Source: an uncultured Prevotella sp. (GTDB taxonomy: Bacteria; Bacteroidota; Bacteroidia; Bacteroidales; Bacteroidaceae). From it: a stretch of DNA of 45,179 nucleotides. Of the stretch, positions 28,331 to 39,558 are shown in pieces. Numbering within the stretch: position 1 is the first letter of the stretch; each line of letters opens with the position of its first letter. A program made the position numbers and the translations under genes. The DNA lies in NCBI GenBank assembly GCA_947174835.1, contig CAMWKM010000005.1, forward strand, positions 1 to 45,179, read 5' to 3'. The notes under the pieces are model-generated. The model saw only the letters and a list, made by a program, of their open reading frames with translations, was not told the DNA's origin and did no database searches.

Positions 28331-28783
28331 ATGAGAGCTGTCATACAAAGGGTCAGTCATGCCAGTGTTACTATTAAGGGCATTGTAAAGAGCAGCATCG
28401 GAGCGGGATTTCTGGTCTTGTTAGGTATCTGCGAGGAAGACACTACTGAAGATGTAGACTGGCTGGTCAGAAAAATTATTGGCTTACGTGTGTTCGATGA
28501 TGAAAACCATGTAATGAACCTTCCCATCGCTGACATCAATGGAGAGATTCTTATTATCTCACAATTCACATTGTTTGCGAGCTATAAGAAAGGTAACCGT
28601 CCTTCCTGGCTGAAAGCAGCTAAACACGAAATCAGCGTGCCACTCTACAAGGCTTTTTGTACCAAATTAAGTGATGCCCTTGGCAAACCTGTTGGTACAG
28701 GTGAATTTGGTGCAGATATGAAGGTAGAATTACTAAATGATGGACCTGTAACTATCTGTATGGATACTAAAAACAAAGAATAG
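28331..28783 (+). CDS. dtd: D-aminoacyl-tRNA deacylase
   Basis: MRAVIQRVSHASVTIKG; LVRKIIGLRVFDDE; ISQFTLFASYKKGNRPSW; GEFGADMKVELLNDGPVTI. Confidence 0.97.
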   Translation: MRAVIQRVSHASVTIKGIVKSSIGAGFLVLLGICEEDTTEDVDWLVRKIIGLRVFDDENHVMNLPIADINGEILIISQFTLFASYKKGNRPSWLKAAKHEISVPLYKAFCTKLSDALGKPVGTGEFGADMKVELLNDGPVTICMDTKNKE

Positions 28784-28784
28784 A

Positions 28785-29111
28785 ATGACAATAGAAGAAG
28801 CACAACAGTCTGTTGATCAATGGATTAAAAAATATGGCGTGCGCTATTTTTCAGAACTGACAAATATGACCGTCCTGACGGAGGAAGTAGGAGAACTGGC
28901 TCGCATAATGGCTCGTAAATATGGCGATCAAAGTTTTAAATCTGGCGAAACAGAAAACTTGGGCGATGAGATGGCCGACATACTATGGGTGCTTATCTGT
29001 CTGGCCAATCAGACTGGCGTTAACCTAACAGAGGAATTTAAGAAAAATCTTGAAAAAAAGACTAATAGAGATTCATTAAGACATATCGCTAATCCTAAAC
29101 TAAAAGCATAA
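28785..29111 (+). CDS. MazG-like nucleotide pyrophosphohydrolase
   Basis: LTEEVGELARIMARKYG...ENLGDEMADILWVLICLAN, the EExxE...ExxD MazG motif. Confidence 0.92.
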   Translation: MTIEEAQQSVDQWIKKYGVRYFSELTNMTVLTEEVGELARIMARKYGDQSFKSGETENLGDEMADILWVLICLANQTGVNLTEEFKKNLEKKTNRDSLRHIANPKLKA

Positions 29112-29117
29112 GAAACT

Positions 29118-30008
29118 ATGGCAGAAATAAACAAAATTGAGCAAGTGCTCAGCAAATACAACCTCAACATTACTGACGAGGAAGTAAAGGAAGCTGTTAA
29201 AAGAATTATCACAGAAAAAGTACATGAGAACGATACACCTGAGGTAAAGAAATTCCTAATGGGCAGTGTAGAACTGACTACTTTAAAAACTACCGACTCT
29301 GATGAGAGCGTACTGGCTTTCACAGAAAAAGTAAATCAGTTCGACGAAGCCTACCCTACTCTACCTCATGTAGCTACCATCTGTGTCTATCCCAAATTTG
29401 CTAAAATTGTGAGCGAAACCCTCGAAGTTGACGGTATTGAAATTGCCTGTGTATCAGGTAGTTTTCCAAGTAGTCAGTCACTTATCGAGGTAAAAACGGT
29501 TGAAACATCATTAGCCATCAAAGACGGTGCTACAGAAATTGATATCGTAATGCCTGTAGGCTCTTTCCTCTCTGGCGATTACGACACTGTGGTTGACGAG
29601 ATTCAACAACAAAAAGAAGCTTGCGGTAACCACGATATGAAAGTCATTTTAGAGACGGGATGCCTAAAGACAGCCAAAAACATTAAAATAGCCTCTATTC
29701 TGTCTATGTACGCAGGCGGTGACTATATTAAAACTTCAACTGGTAAACTGGAGCCAGCTGCTACACCAGAAGCTGCTTACGTAATGTGTCAAGCTATTAA
29801 AGAATATTACGATCAGACGGGTATTATGATTGGTTTTAAACCCGCTGGCGGCCTAAATACAGTAATGGATGCATTGATTTACTATACCATTGTGAAAGAG
29901 ATTTTGGGCGAAAAATGGTTGACCAACAAATATCTAAGGCTGGGCACTAGTCGACTGGCTAACCTCTTATTGAGCGAGGTAATTGGAAAAGAAGTAAAGT
30001 TTTTCTAA
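29118..30008 (+). CDS. deoC: deoxyribose-phosphate aldolase
   Basis: VATICVYPKFAKIV; IDIVMPVGSFLSGDYDTV; MKVILETGCLKT; GGDYIKTSTGK; IGFKPAGGL. Confidence 0.96.
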   Translation: MAEINKIEQVLSKYNLNITDEEVKEAVKRIITEKVHENDTPEVKKFLMGSVELTTLKTTDSDESVLAFTEKVNQFDEAYPTLPHVATICVYPKFAKIVSETLEVDGIEIACVSGSFPSSQSLIEVKTVETSLAIKDGATEIDIVMPVGSFLSGDYDTVVDEIQQQKEACGNHDMKVILETGCLKTAKNIKIASILSMYAGGDYIKTSTGKLEPAATPEAAYVMCQAIKEYYDQTGIMIGFKPAGGLNTVMDALIYYTIVKEILGEKWLTNKYLRLGTSRLANLLLSEVIGKEVKFF

Positions 30009-30048
30009 ATAAATGAGGTGAGCGGAATTCCGTTCACCTCATTTATTT
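30007..30048. terminator. 42-bp near-perfect palindrome acting as a convergent terminator
   Basis: AAATAAATGAGGTGAGCGGAA/TTCCGTTCACCTCATTTATTT, 20/21 matched arms with no loop; overlaps the stop codons of both convergent genes. Confidence 0.85.
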
Positions 30049-30666
30049 CAATTCCTCTATTGCATTAACATCACCCGTTGATGCACTAATACGACCTACT
30101 GTGTCATCGCTTCCTATAGCCAACAAAACGAAAAGCACAAAACAGAACATCGTCAATACCAACTTGCCTGTACTAGTACGTCGTCGTTCTACCCTATCTA
30201 CATATCTAAAACCTGTATAATGAATAAAATAGACATACAGAAAACCACAAATAATAGCCAACACGTAGGCCATCACGTCTGAAGGGTCATAGGTACCATG
30301 CATAATGCCTAACCCTTGCAGAAATTCATGAGGTATACAAATGAAAGGCATCACAAGAATAAACATCCAGCAATCACGGATCTTAAAATTCCAAATGCAG
30401 CCAATCAGAATGCTGTAGGCAAAAAGCCAAATGCCATCAGGCAAGTTATATAGCACCCATCCAGGCACACGGGCAGGATTATGTTGCAAGTCTTCCAGAT
30501 AGTCAAGCAGGCCAAAAACTTTAAACCAATGGAACATTTTTAAAGTATCTGGACGGAATGAAATATACATCAATCCACACATCAAAATGCACAACAGCGC
30601 AAGAGTTATAGTGCCAGTTTTCAAAAATATTCGTTTCTTACTTTCCGCCATAACTACTGAAAACAT
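30043..30666 (-). CDS. Hypothetical multi-pass membrane protein
   Basis: 207 aa, several hydrophobic segments. Start could be 30651 (MAESKKR). Starts in a TAATG overlap with the upstream prenyltransferase gene. Confidence 0.75.
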   Translation of the reverse strand: MFSVVMAESKKRIFLKTGTITLALLCILMCGLMYISFRPDTLKMFHWFKVFGLLDYLEDLQHNPARVPGWVLYNLPDGIWLFAYSILIGCIWNFKIRDCWMFILVMPFICIPHEFLQGLGIMHGTYDPSDVMAYVLAIICGFLYVYFIHYTGFRYVDRVERRRTSTGKLVLTMFCFVLFVLLAIGSDDTVGRISASTGDVNAIEELK

Positions 30667-31643
30667 TACTTATTGCGTTTGATGACATAATTAAGATAGG
30701 CTATCAACGATTGACGGATTGCACTGTCGCATACTGAATCATCAATATATTTTAAGGCTTTTGTATGAAAATCTTCCATACGTTTCTCAGCATAACTGAT
30801 ACCACCCTGTTGTTTCGTAAATTCAACTAATACAGCTATTTCATCACTATTGATAGTACCTGCCTTTACCTTTTTAGCTAAATTGAGCATCGACTCATTG
30901 GGTGCATGATTCAATGCATAGATGACAGGAAGCGTCAGTTTACCCTCAGCCATATCGTTGCCTGTGGGCTTACCGATCTCTTTTGAGTCATAATAATCAA
31001 AGATATCATCACGAATTTGGAACATAATACCCAAATTCTGACCAAATTGACTGACACGCTCGACCTCCACATCTGAAGCACCAGCCGACAATGCACCAAT
31101 AGCGGCACACGACTCAAAGAGAACAGCTGTTTTTTGTTTGATCACCTCATAATAAATCTCTTCAGAAATTTCCTTATTACTGATATTCCACAACTGCAGC
31201 AACTCTCCGGAAGCCAACATCCGTCCTAACTTAGCCAGATTCTCAACAATACGCTGATCGTTCGTGTAAGATACATGGAGTAAGGCGGTAGAAAGAATAA
31301 AGTCCCCCACCAACACGGCCGTTTTGTTATTATAAGTTGCATTCACTGAGGCCTGACCACGACGCTCCTCACTCTCATCAACCACATCATCATGAACTAA
31401 CGAAGCCGTATGCAGCAATTCCAAACCAATAGCCGCATTCTGTGTCACGCGTGTTACACCACCATGGCTTTTGGCAATGAGCAACGTCAAAATAGGACGC
31501 ATACGCTTTCCACCTCGTTGACGAATATGTGTCAACACCTCAGAAAGCAGCCTATCACCATGAGTCAATGACTGACTAAACAAATCTGTAAACTCGCTAA
31601 ATTCACGTTCTATAGGGCGTTTTATAAGCGACAATTGATCCAT
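30666..31643 (-). CDS. polyprenyl synthetase family protein (trans-prenyltransferase)
   Basis: LLHTASLVHDDVVDESEERRG (FARM-type DDxxD) and IRDDIFDYYD. Confidence 0.95.
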   Translation of the reverse strand: MDQLSLIKRPIEREFSEFTDLFSQSLTHGDRLLSEVLTHIRQRGGKRMRPILTLLIAKSHGGVTRVTQNAAIGLELLHTASLVHDDVVDESEERRGQASVNATYNNKTAVLVGDFILSTALLHVSYTNDQRIVENLAKLGRMLASGELLQLWNISNKEISEEIYYEVIKQKTAVLFESCAAIGALSAGASDVEVERVSQFGQNLGIMFQIRDDIFDYYDSKEIGKPTGNDMAEGKLTLPVIYALNHAPNESMLNLAKKVKAGTINSDEIAVLVEFTKQQGGISYAEKRMEDFHTKALKYIDDSVCDSAIRQSLIAYLNYVIKRNK

Positions 31644-31730
31644 TTCTCAGAATTTTGTTACAAAAGTAGTGAAAATATCGCGATATTGGAAAAAAATTTA
31701 GTAATTTTACACGAAAATTTTAAAATTAGT

Positions 31731-34499
31731 ATGGATAAACTCTTTTTGCTGGACGCTTACGCCTTGATTTACAGGTCGTACTATGCTTTTATCAAGAACC
31801 CACGGATCAACTCGAAGGGACTCAACACATCGGCCATCATCGGTTTTATCAATACCCTTCAAGAAGTTATCGAAAAGGAACAACCAAAGTATTTAGGTGT
31901 AGCTTTTGATCCACACGGACCTACTTTTAGAAGTGAGCAGTTCTCTGCTTATAAGGCTCAACGCGAGACTACGCCAGAGGATATCCGTAAGGCTATTCCC
32001 ATCATCAAGAATTTGTTGCAAGCCTACCAGATTCCTGTATTACAAGTAGATGGCTTTGAGGCCGACGACGTAATTGGCACACTGGCCAAAAAAGCAGATT
32101 CCATTGGCGGCATTGAGGTTTATATGCTAACGCCAGATAAGGATTATGGTCAATTAGTCGGTGACCATATAAAAATCTATCGTCCTCGTCATGGTGGCGG
32201 CTATGAAGTAATGGGAATTTATGAAGTGTGTGACAAATACGGTATCACTACCCCACCCCAAGTCATTGACTTACTTGCACTCATGGGTGATTCAGCTGAT
32301 AACTTCCCGGGGTGTCCTGGTATTGGTGAAAAAACGGCAACCAAATTAATTAGCGAATTCAACACCGTTGATGAACTCCTAAAACGAACAAATGAACTAA
32401 AAGGAGCCCTCAAGACAAAAGTGGAAGAACACATTGAAGACATACGTATGTCATACTTCCTTGCTACTATCCGAACAGATGTACCCATCAACCTCAATCT
32501 CAATGAACTGATCATGAAAGAGCCAAACGAGGAAAAACTCGCGGAACTCTTCACTGAACTGGAATTTAAAACACTAAGTAATCGAATTCTTAAAAAAACA
32601 GAAAAGAAACCAAAAACAGATAATTATCAACTTTCTCTCTTTGAAGAATTTACAGACGATGGGGCAATTAAACCAAAATTTTCAAATTTTGATACTATTA
32701 AAACGGTACATCACGATTATAAACTCATTGAAAATAAGGAAGATTTACGAAAATTATATGATTTTTTTAAAACAAAAGATTTTCTTGTTTTAGATACAGA
32801 AACTACTTCTACGCAAGCTATAGATGCTGAATTAGTAGGTTTAAGCTTTTCTGTGGAAGAACATCAAGCTTTTTACGTACCTATTCCTGCAAATTACAAA
32901 GAAGCATTACAAATTGTTAATATATTTAAACCACTCTATGAAGATCCTTCTATTTTAAAAATTGGACAAAACTTAAAATATGATTTAGAAGTTTTAAGAA
33001 ATTACAACATTCGATTACAAGGCCCGATGTGGGACACCATGATTGCCCATTACCTGATACAACCCGAATTGCATCACAATATGGACTATATGGCTGAAAT
33101 CTACCTAAACTACCAAACAGTACACATCGATGAACTTATTGGTCCAAAAGGCAAAAACCAAAAATCGATGCGTGACCTCTCCCCTACTGAGGTCTATGAA
33201 TATGCCTGCGAGGATGCTGACATCACATTACAATTAAAAAATAAATTGGAACCAGAACTGAAAAAGCATGAGTGCGAAAAGTTGTTCTACGATATTGAGA
33301 TGCCACTGATGCCTGTGCTGGCCGAGATGGAAATAAATGGTGTCTGTCTGGATACAGAATCACTGAATGAAACGTCAAATATTCTAACAAACCGTATAAA
33401 TGAAATAGAAACTCGTATCTACGAATTAGCCGGACAATCATTTAATATCGCATCACCTAAACAAGTGGGAGAAATTCTATTTGATAAACTCAAGATTATA
33501 GAAAAACCAAAAAAAACTAAAAAAGGTCAATACATAACCAGTGAAGAAGTACTCCAACAACTGAAAAATAAGCATAAAATAATAAATAAAATATTGGAAT
33601 ACAGAGGATTAAAAAAACTTATCGGCACCTATATAGATGCACTTCCAAAACTAATCAATCCGCGAACAGGACATATACACACCTCATTTAACCAAACTAT
33701 TACAGCTACTGGCCGACTTTCTTCCTCTGACCCTAACCTGCAGAATATACCTATCAGAGGTGAAGATGGAAAAGAAATTCGAAAAGCCTTTATTCCTGAA
33801 CCAGAATGTCTGTTTTTTTCAGTAGATTATAGTCAGATAGAACTACGCGTCATGGCTCATCTATCGCAAGACGAAAATATGATTCGTGTATTCCAAGAAG
33901 GACACGATCTTCACACTGCTACAGCGGCTAACATTTACAAGAAACCTATTGAAGAAGTGACGCGTGATGAGCGCACCAAATCAAAGCGAGCTAACTTTGG
34001 TATTATCTATGGCATTACAATCTTTGGACTTGCCGAACGTTTAGATATCCCGCGTGAAGAAGCCAAGATGCTCATTGATGGCTATTTTCAAACCTTCCCA
34101 CAGGTACGCGACTATATGGAACGATCAAAGCAAATTGCACGTGAAAAAGGATATGTCACTACCCTTTTTGGACGTCGGCGTTATCTGCCTGATATCAATT
34201 CACAAAATGCCACTGTGCGAGGTTTTGCTGAACGAAACGCCATCAATGCACCAATCCAAGGCACAGCAGCAGACATTATTAAAATAGCTATGATTCGCAT
34301 CTTCCAACGGTTTCAAAAAGAAGGTATAAAAAGTAAGATGATTTTACAGGTACACGATGAACTAAATTTCTCAGTCTATCCTGAAGAGAAAGAAAAAGTT
34401 GAGCAAATTGTATTGGAAGAAATGCAGAATGCCTTTGTGATGAAAGTACCCCTTATTGCCGACTCAGGCTTTGGCAGCAATTGGCTGGAAGCACACTAA
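31731..34499 (+). CDS. polA: DNA polymerase I
   Basis: MDKLFLLDAYALIYRSYYAF; 5' nuclease motifs; 3'-5' exo DFLVLDTETTS; pol motifs SVDYSQIELRVMAHLS, RRYLPDINSQNATVRGFAERNAINAPIQGTAADIIK, LQVHDEL. Confidence 0.97.
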   Translation: MDKLFLLDAYALIYRSYYAFIKNPRINSKGLNTSAIIGFINTLQEVIEKEQPKYLGVAFDPHGPTFRSEQFSAYKAQRETTPEDIRKAIPIIKNLLQAYQIPVLQVDGFEADDVIGTLAKKADSIGGIEVYMLTPDKDYGQLVGDHIKIYRPRHGGGYEVMGIYEVCDKYGITTPPQVIDLLALMGDSADNFPGCPGIGEKTATKLISEFNTVDELLKRTNELKGALKTKVEEHIEDIRMSYFLATIRTDVPINLNLNELIMKEPNEEKLAELFTELEFKTLSNRILKKTEKKPKTDNYQLSLFEEFTDDGAIKPKFSNFDTIKTVHHDYKLIENKEDLRKLYDFFKTKDFLVLDTETTSTQAIDAELVGLSFSVEEHQAFYVPIPANYKEALQIVNIFKPLYEDPSILKIGQNLKYDLEVLRNYNIRLQGPMWDTMIAHYLIQPELHHNMDYMAEIYLNYQTVHIDELIGPKGKNQKSMRDLSPTEVYEYACEDADITLQLKNKLEPELKKHECEKLFYDIEMPLMPVLAEMEINGVCLDTESLNETSNILTNRINEIETRIYELAGQSFNIASPKQVGEILFDKLKIIEKPKKTKKGQYITSEEVLQQLKNKHKIINKILEYRGLKKLIGTYIDALPKLINPRTGHIHTSFNQTITATGRLSSSDPNLQNIPIRGEDGKEIRKAFIPEPECLFFSVDYSQIELRVMAHLSQDENMIRVFQEGHDLHTATAANIYKKPIEEVTRDERTKSKRANFGIIYGITIFGLAERLDIPREEAKMLIDGYFQTFPQVRDYMERSKQIAREKGYVTTLFGRRRYLPDINSQNATVRGFAERNAINAPIQGTAADIIKIAMIRIFQRFQKEGIKSKMILQVHDELNFSVYPEEKEKVEQIVLEEMQNAFVMKVPLIADSGFGSNWLEAH

Positions 34500-34503
34500 A
34501 CTT

Positions 34504-35694
34504 ATGAATAAAACGGTTATTATAGGAGGCGGAGCAGCAGGATTTTTCTTAGCTATTAACCTAAAAGAAATGCAGCCAAAGATGCAAGTCAGCATTTTTG
34601 AAAGAGGAAATCGTGTGTTAAGGAAAGTGGAAATATCAGGTGGGGGACGCTGTAACTGCACTAACTCATTTGAAGAGGTCAAAGATTTACAAAATGTCTA
34701 TCCACGTGGTCACCGTCTATTGAAACGGCTTTTCAAAAACTTCAATCATCGCGATGCCTATAAATGGTTCGAACAACGAGGAGTACCATTAGTAATCCAA
34801 GACGACCAATGCATATTTCCCCGTTCACAGGATTCCCATTCCATTATCAATCTCTTTCTCACTGAAGCCAAACGACTGGGAATCAACATTAAAACAGATC
34901 ATACTATCAACTCGCTTGATCAATTAAGCGATTATGACTACATTTGCATTACCACAGGTGGTCAACCATGTACTGAAAACCTAACTTGGCTTAATCACCC
35001 TATCGAATCACCAGTACCATCACTCTTTACCTTCAGTATCAATGATCCTGACTTGAAAGCTCTAATGGGTACGGTTGTGGAAAATACTACTGCTATGATT
35101 CCTGGTACAAAACTCCGAGCCTCAGGGCCATTGCTCATCACACATTGGGGTATGAGCGGTCCTTGCATTCTGCGTCTGTCAAGCTATGCTGCCCGCTTAT
35201 TGAACAACCATCATTATCAATTACCATTGACTATCAATTGGACCAACAGAAATGAGATAGATATCCATCAAGAACTGACTGACATCCGCCAACATCATTC
35301 TCAGAAACAACTTCAAACCATCCGGCCATTCGGACTCCCTCAAAGACTTTGGAACTATTTATTAGAGAAGAGCTTGAGAAGTAGAAAAGAAGCCCCTTGG
35401 GGAAGTCTAAATCAAAAGGAGCAGAACAGACTGGTCAATGTATTAATAAACGATACCTATCAAATAACCGGACGTGCCGTTTTCAAAGATGAATTCGTCA
35501 CTTGTGGCGGTATTTCCCTCTCTGCAGTGAATCCCTCAACACTAGAAAGTCGTCTACATCCACATCTATATTTTGCTGGTGAGGTACTTGATATTGATGG
35601 CATTACTGGCGGTTTTAACTTTCAAGCAGCTTGGACCACTGCCTACACAGTGGCAAAAGCTATAAATGAAGATTTTAATCAAAAGATTTTGTAG
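34504..35694 (+). CDS. NAD(P)/FAD-dependent oxidoreductase, HI0933/YhiN family
   Basis: MNKTVIIGGGAAGFFLAINLKE; VEISGGGRCNCTNS; TCGGISLSAVNPSTLESR; YFAGEVLDIDGITGGFNFQAAWTTA. Confidence 0.94.
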   Translation: MNKTVIIGGGAAGFFLAINLKEMQPKMQVSIFERGNRVLRKVEISGGGRCNCTNSFEEVKDLQNVYPRGHRLLKRLFKNFNHRDAYKWFEQRGVPLVIQDDQCIFPRSQDSHSIINLFLTEAKRLGINIKTDHTINSLDQLSDYDYICITTGGQPCTENLTWLNHPIESPVPSLFTFSINDPDLKALMGTVVENTTAMIPGTKLRASGPLLITHWGMSGPCILRLSSYAARLLNNHHYQLPLTINWTNRNEIDIHQELTDIRQHHSQKQLQTIRPFGLPQRLWNYLLEKSLRSRKEAPWGSLNQKEQNRLVNVLINDTYQITGRAVFKDEFVTCGGISLSAVNPSTLESRLHPHLYFAGEVLDIDGITGGFNFQAAWTTAYTVAKAINEDFNQKIL

Positions 35695-35718
35695 TCTCAC
35701 CAATAAATTGTATCTTTG
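35687..35718 (+). promoter_or_regulatory. Promoter for the leuS gene cluster
   Basis: TTTTG (35687-35691)-N19-TATCTTTG (35711-35718). Confidence 0.75.
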
Positions 35719-35766
35719 CAATTTCAATTTGGATAAATGTGCAAACATAAAAACAAGATACAAATT

Positions 35767-38613
35767 ATGGATTATAACTTCAGAGAGATTGAAAAAAAAT
35801 GGCAGAAACGCTGGGTGGAAAATGGCATCTATCGTGTAGTGGAAGACGATAAAAAGAAGAAGTTCTACGTGCTCAATATGTTTCCTTATCCATCAGGAGC
35901 AGGTCTGCACGTAGGTCATCCTCTGGGCTACATTGCCGCTGATATCTATGCTCGTTATAAGCGTCTGAAAGGCTTCAACGTACTAAACCCAATGGGATAC
36001 GATGCCTATGGACTACCTGCTGAACAGTATGCCATTCAGACAGGTCAGCATCCCGCTATCACTACTGAGCAGAATATCAATCGCTATCGTGAACAATTGG
36101 ACAAGATAGGATTCTCGTTTGACTGGAGTCGCGAGATAAGAACCTGCGACCCTGTCTATTACCAGTGGACACAGTGGGCTTTCCAACGTATGTTCAAGTC
36201 CTATTATAGCACTTCATCACACAAGGCTCAACCCACCATCAAACTCATAGAACACTTCGAACTGATGGGAACAGAGAATTGTAGTGCTCTGGGTACTGAA
36301 GAACTTCATTTTACTGCAAGTGACTGGGCTTCATTCTCTGAAAAGAAAAAGCAAGAAATACTGATGAATTACCGCATCGCCTATTTGGCTGAGACAATGG
36401 TCAACTGGTGTCCTGCCTTGGGTACGGTGCTGGCCAACGATGAAGTTATCAATGGTGTCAGCGAGCGTGGCGGCTATCCTGTAGAACAAAAAAAGATGCG
36501 CCAGTGGTGCCTACGCACCTCAGCCTATGCCCAGCGTTTGCTTGACGGACTGGAAACTATCGACTGGACAGACTCTTTGAAAGAAGCTCAACGCAACTGG
36601 ATTGGCCGATCTGAAGGTACAGAGATGGAGTTCCAAGTAGCCGACTCTGAAAAACACTTTACGATTTTCACCACTCGTGCTGACACCATTTTTGGTGTTA
36701 CTTTCATGGTTTTGGCACCTGAATCTGAATTGGTTAAGGAATTAACTACATCTCATCAGCAACAAGCTGTCGATGAGTATCTGACTTATGTGAAGAAACG
36801 CACAGAACGTGAACGACAAATGGACCATGCTGTGACAGGTGTTTTCTCCGGTTCTTATGCCATCAATCCGTTCACTAGTGACCGTATTCCTATCTGGATC
36901 TCTGAATACGTATTAGCTAGCTATGGCACAGGTGCCATCATGGCCGTGCCTGCTCATGATAGTCGTGATTATGCTTTTGCCAAACACTTCAATCTGCCTA
37001 TCATCCCGCTTATTGAAGGTGCAGATGTATCTGAGGAGAGTTTTGATGCCAAAGAAGGAATAGTGATGAACTCACCAGTCGCAGGAAAAAAGGCTATCAA
37101 TGGTTTCTCACTCAATGGTTTAAACGTCAAGGAGGCCATTGCTGCTACTAAAAAGTTCGTTACTGAACATCATCTTGGCCGTGTGAAAGTGAACTACCGC
37201 CTACGTGATGCCATATTCTCCCGTCAGCGCTACTGGGGTGAACCGTTCCCTGTTTACTATAAGGACGATATGCCTTATATGATCCCAAAAGAATGTCTGC
37301 CATTACAACTGCCTGAAATTGACGAATACAAACCTACTGAAACAGGTGAGCCTCCATTGGGCCGTGCCAAGAAATGGGCTTGGGATACAAAGACTGACAC
37401 AGTAGTTGATGTTTCCCTTATCGACAATAAAAGCGTTTTCCCTCTTGAATTAAATACAATGCCTGGCTTTGCAGGCTCCAGCGCTTACTATTTGCGCTAT
37501 ATGGATCCTAAAAACGATAAAACACTTGTCAGCAAGGATATTGATGAATATTGGCGCAACGTAGATCTTTATGTGGGTGGTTCTGAACATGCTACTGGTC
37601 ACCTCATCTATAGCCGTTTCTGGAACAAGTTCCTCTATGATTCTGGCTATTCCTGTGAAGACGAACCATTCAAGAAGTTGGTCAATCAAGGTATGATTCA
37701 AGGACGTTCAAACTTCGTTTATCGCATTAATTCCGATGACAAGGAGAAGCCTACATTCGTCAGCCTCAACCTAAAAGACCAGTATGAAGTAACACCCATT
37801 CACGTTGATGTAAACATGGTCACTAATGATGTGCTTGATATTGAGGCTTTCAAGGCATGGCGTCCTGAATACGCTAATGCTGAATTTATCCTTGAAGATG
37901 GTAAATACATCTGCGGTTGGGCTATTGAAAAAATGTCGAAATCAATGTTCAACGTAGTTAATCCTGACATGATTGTCGAAAAATATGGTGCTGATACGTT
38001 GCGCTTGTTCGAGATGTTCCTTGGGCCAGTGGAACAATCGAAGCCTTGGGATCCTAAAAACATCGAAGGTAGTCACCGCTTCCTAAAAAAATTCTGGAAC
38101 CTCTGTACTGCTTGTTGTGATAATGTTGCAACAAACCAAACTCCTACTGCCGAAGAATTAAAAAGCCTGCACAAGCTTATCAAAAAAGTCTCGCAGGATA
38201 TTGAGCAGTTCTCTTACAACACCTCCATCTCTGCCTTTATGATTTGCGTCAACGAGTTGTCACAACTAAAGTGCAAGAATACTGAGATAGCTAAGACATT
38301 AACCATTCTTATTGCTCCCTTTGCACCTCATATTGCTGAAGAACTTTGGGAGATGTTGGGCGAAAAAGGTAGTGTTTGCGATGCTCAATGGCCTGAATGG
38401 AATGAGGACTATCTCGTAGAGAGCCAAGTAAAGATGGGTGTGGCTTTTAATGGTAAGACCCGTTTCGAAATTCAATTGTCTGCCGATGCCGACAACCAAG
38501 CCATTGAGCAACTTGTCCGCAGTGATGAACGAACGGCTAAATATGTAGAAGACAAACAGATTGTAAAGGTTATCATCGTCCCTAAACGTATGGTGAATAT
38601 CGTCGTGAAATAA
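35767..38613 (+). CDS. leuS: leucyl-tRNA synthetase
   Basis: [67 protein letters not shown]. Confidence 0.97.
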   Translation: MDYNFREIEKKWQKRWVENGIYRVVEDDKKKKFYVLNMFPYPSGAGLHVGHPLGYIAADIYARYKRLKGFNVLNPMGYDAYGLPAEQYAIQTGQHPAITTEQNINRYREQLDKIGFSFDWSREIRTCDPVYYQWTQWAFQRMFKSYYSTSSHKAQPTIKLIEHFELMGTENCSALGTEELHFTASDWASFSEKKKQEILMNYRIAYLAETMVNWCPALGTVLANDEVINGVSERGGYPVEQKKMRQWCLRTSAYAQRLLDGLETIDWTDSLKEAQRNWIGRSEGTEMEFQVADSEKHFTIFTTRADTIFGVTFMVLAPESELVKELTTSHQQQAVDEYLTYVKKRTERERQMDHAVTGVFSGSYAINPFTSDRIPIWISEYVLASYGTGAIMAVPAHDSRDYAFAKHFNLPIIPLIEGADVSEESFDAKEGIVMNSPVAGKKAINGFSLNGLNVKEAIAATKKFVTEHHLGRVKVNYRLRDAIFSRQRYWGEPFPVYYKDDMPYMIPKECLPLQLPEIDEYKPTETGEPPLGRAKKWAWDTKTDTVVDVSLIDNKSVFPLELNTMPGFAGSSAYYLRYMDPKNDKTLVSKDIDEYWRNVDLYVGGSEHATGHLIYSRFWNKFLYDSGYSCEDEPFKKLVNQGMIQGRSNFVYRINSDDKEKPTFVSLNLKDQYEVTPIHVDVNMVTNDVLDIEAFKAWRPEYANAEFILEDGKYICGWAIEKMSKSMFNVVNPDMIVEKYGADTLRLFEMFLGPVEQSKPWDPKNIEGSHRFLKKFWNLCTACCDNVATNQTPTAEELKSLHKLIKKVSQDIEQFSYNTSISAFMICVNELSQLKCKNTEIAKTLTILIAPFAPHIAEELWEMLGEKGSVCDAQWPEWNEDYLVESQVKMGVAFNGKTRFEIQLSADADNQAIEQLVRSDERTAKYVEDKQIVKVIIVPKRMVNIVVK

Positions 38614-39558
38614 ATGACCATCAATCACAAACTCATATTGAAAGAGGTCGAGGATTATGTCTTTATAACCCTTGGCCTCTTTCTGTACTCCTTTGGATTC
38701 ACTGTGTTCCTCATGCCCTACCAAATTGTAACGGGAGGTGTAACGGGTATTTCAGCTATTATTTTCTATGCCACAGGGTTTCCTATCGAATACACCTATT
38801 TCCTCATCAACGTCTTCTTAGGACTCATAGCTTTGCGTATTTTGGGTCTGAAGTTCTTGGCTAAGACTATCTATGCCTTCAGTATGTTATCAATTATGCT
38901 GGGCATCTTCCAACAATTAATGCCTGTCGATGAGGAAGGCCATTTTGTGAAAATACTTGGCGAGGGACAGAATTTCATGTCACTGTTGATAGGATGTATA
39001 ATGACAGGATCAGCCTTGGGCATCGTCTTTCTGAATAACGGCTCCACAGGCGGCACAGATATCATTGCTGCCTCAGTCAATAAGTATCGCGACATATCAT
39101 TAGGCACTGTGTTGGGATTACTCGACCTTATCGTCATCAGTTCCTGTTTGCTTATTCCGCAGTTCGGTGAACCTTTACACCGTACCTATATGGTAGTTTT
39201 CGGCCTTTGCACTATGGTGGTTGAGAACTTTGTGCTTGATTATCTGATGAATCATCAACGCCAGTCCGTTCAGTTTCTGATCTTCTCCAACAAATGGCAG
39301 GAGATAGCCAATGCTATTGGCACTAAAATGGATCATGGTGTCACTATTCTCGATGGTCATGGCTGGTATACAGGACAAGAACGCAAGGTGCTTTGCATAT
39401 TAGCTAAGAAGCGAGAAAGCCTCACAATCTTCCGCCTTATTAAAATGATAGACCCTAATGCTTTTGTCAGCCAAAGTTCTGTCATCGGTGTTTTCGGTGA
39501 GGGCTTCGACCAAATCAAAGTAAAAGTAGAACAACATGAAAATAGTATTCGCAACTAA
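38614..39558 (+). CDS. YitT family membrane protein (DUF161/DUF2179)
   Basis: [35 protein letters not shown]-terminal DUF2179 [19 protein letters not shown]. Starts immediately after the leuS stop. Confidence 0.93.
   Translation: MTINHKLILKEVEDYVFITLGLFLYSFGFTVFLMPYQIVTGGVTGISAIIFYATGFPIEYTYFLINVFLGLIALRILGLKFLAKTIYAFSMLSIMLGIFQQLMPVDEEGHFVKILGEGQNFMSLLIGCIMTGSALGIVFLNNGSTGGTDIIAASVNKYRDISLGTVLGLLDLIVISSCLLIPQFGEPLHRTYMVVFGLCTMVVENFVLDYLMNHQRQSVQFLIFSNKWQEIANAIGTKMDHGVTILDGHGWYTGQERKVLCILAKKRESLTIFRLIKMIDPNAFVSQSSVIGVFGEGFDQIKVKVEQHENSIRN

Noticed and set aside
34133-34150. parS-like CACGTGAAA in polA
   Set aside because: The left half reads aattgcac, with three mismatches to the parS half-site; likely coincidental coding sequence.
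36200-36400. Apparent insertion in leuS ([38 protein letters not shown])
   Set aside because: I considered a foreign insertion, but the frame and composition match the rest of the gene. It is more likely a lineage-typical LeuRS insertion.
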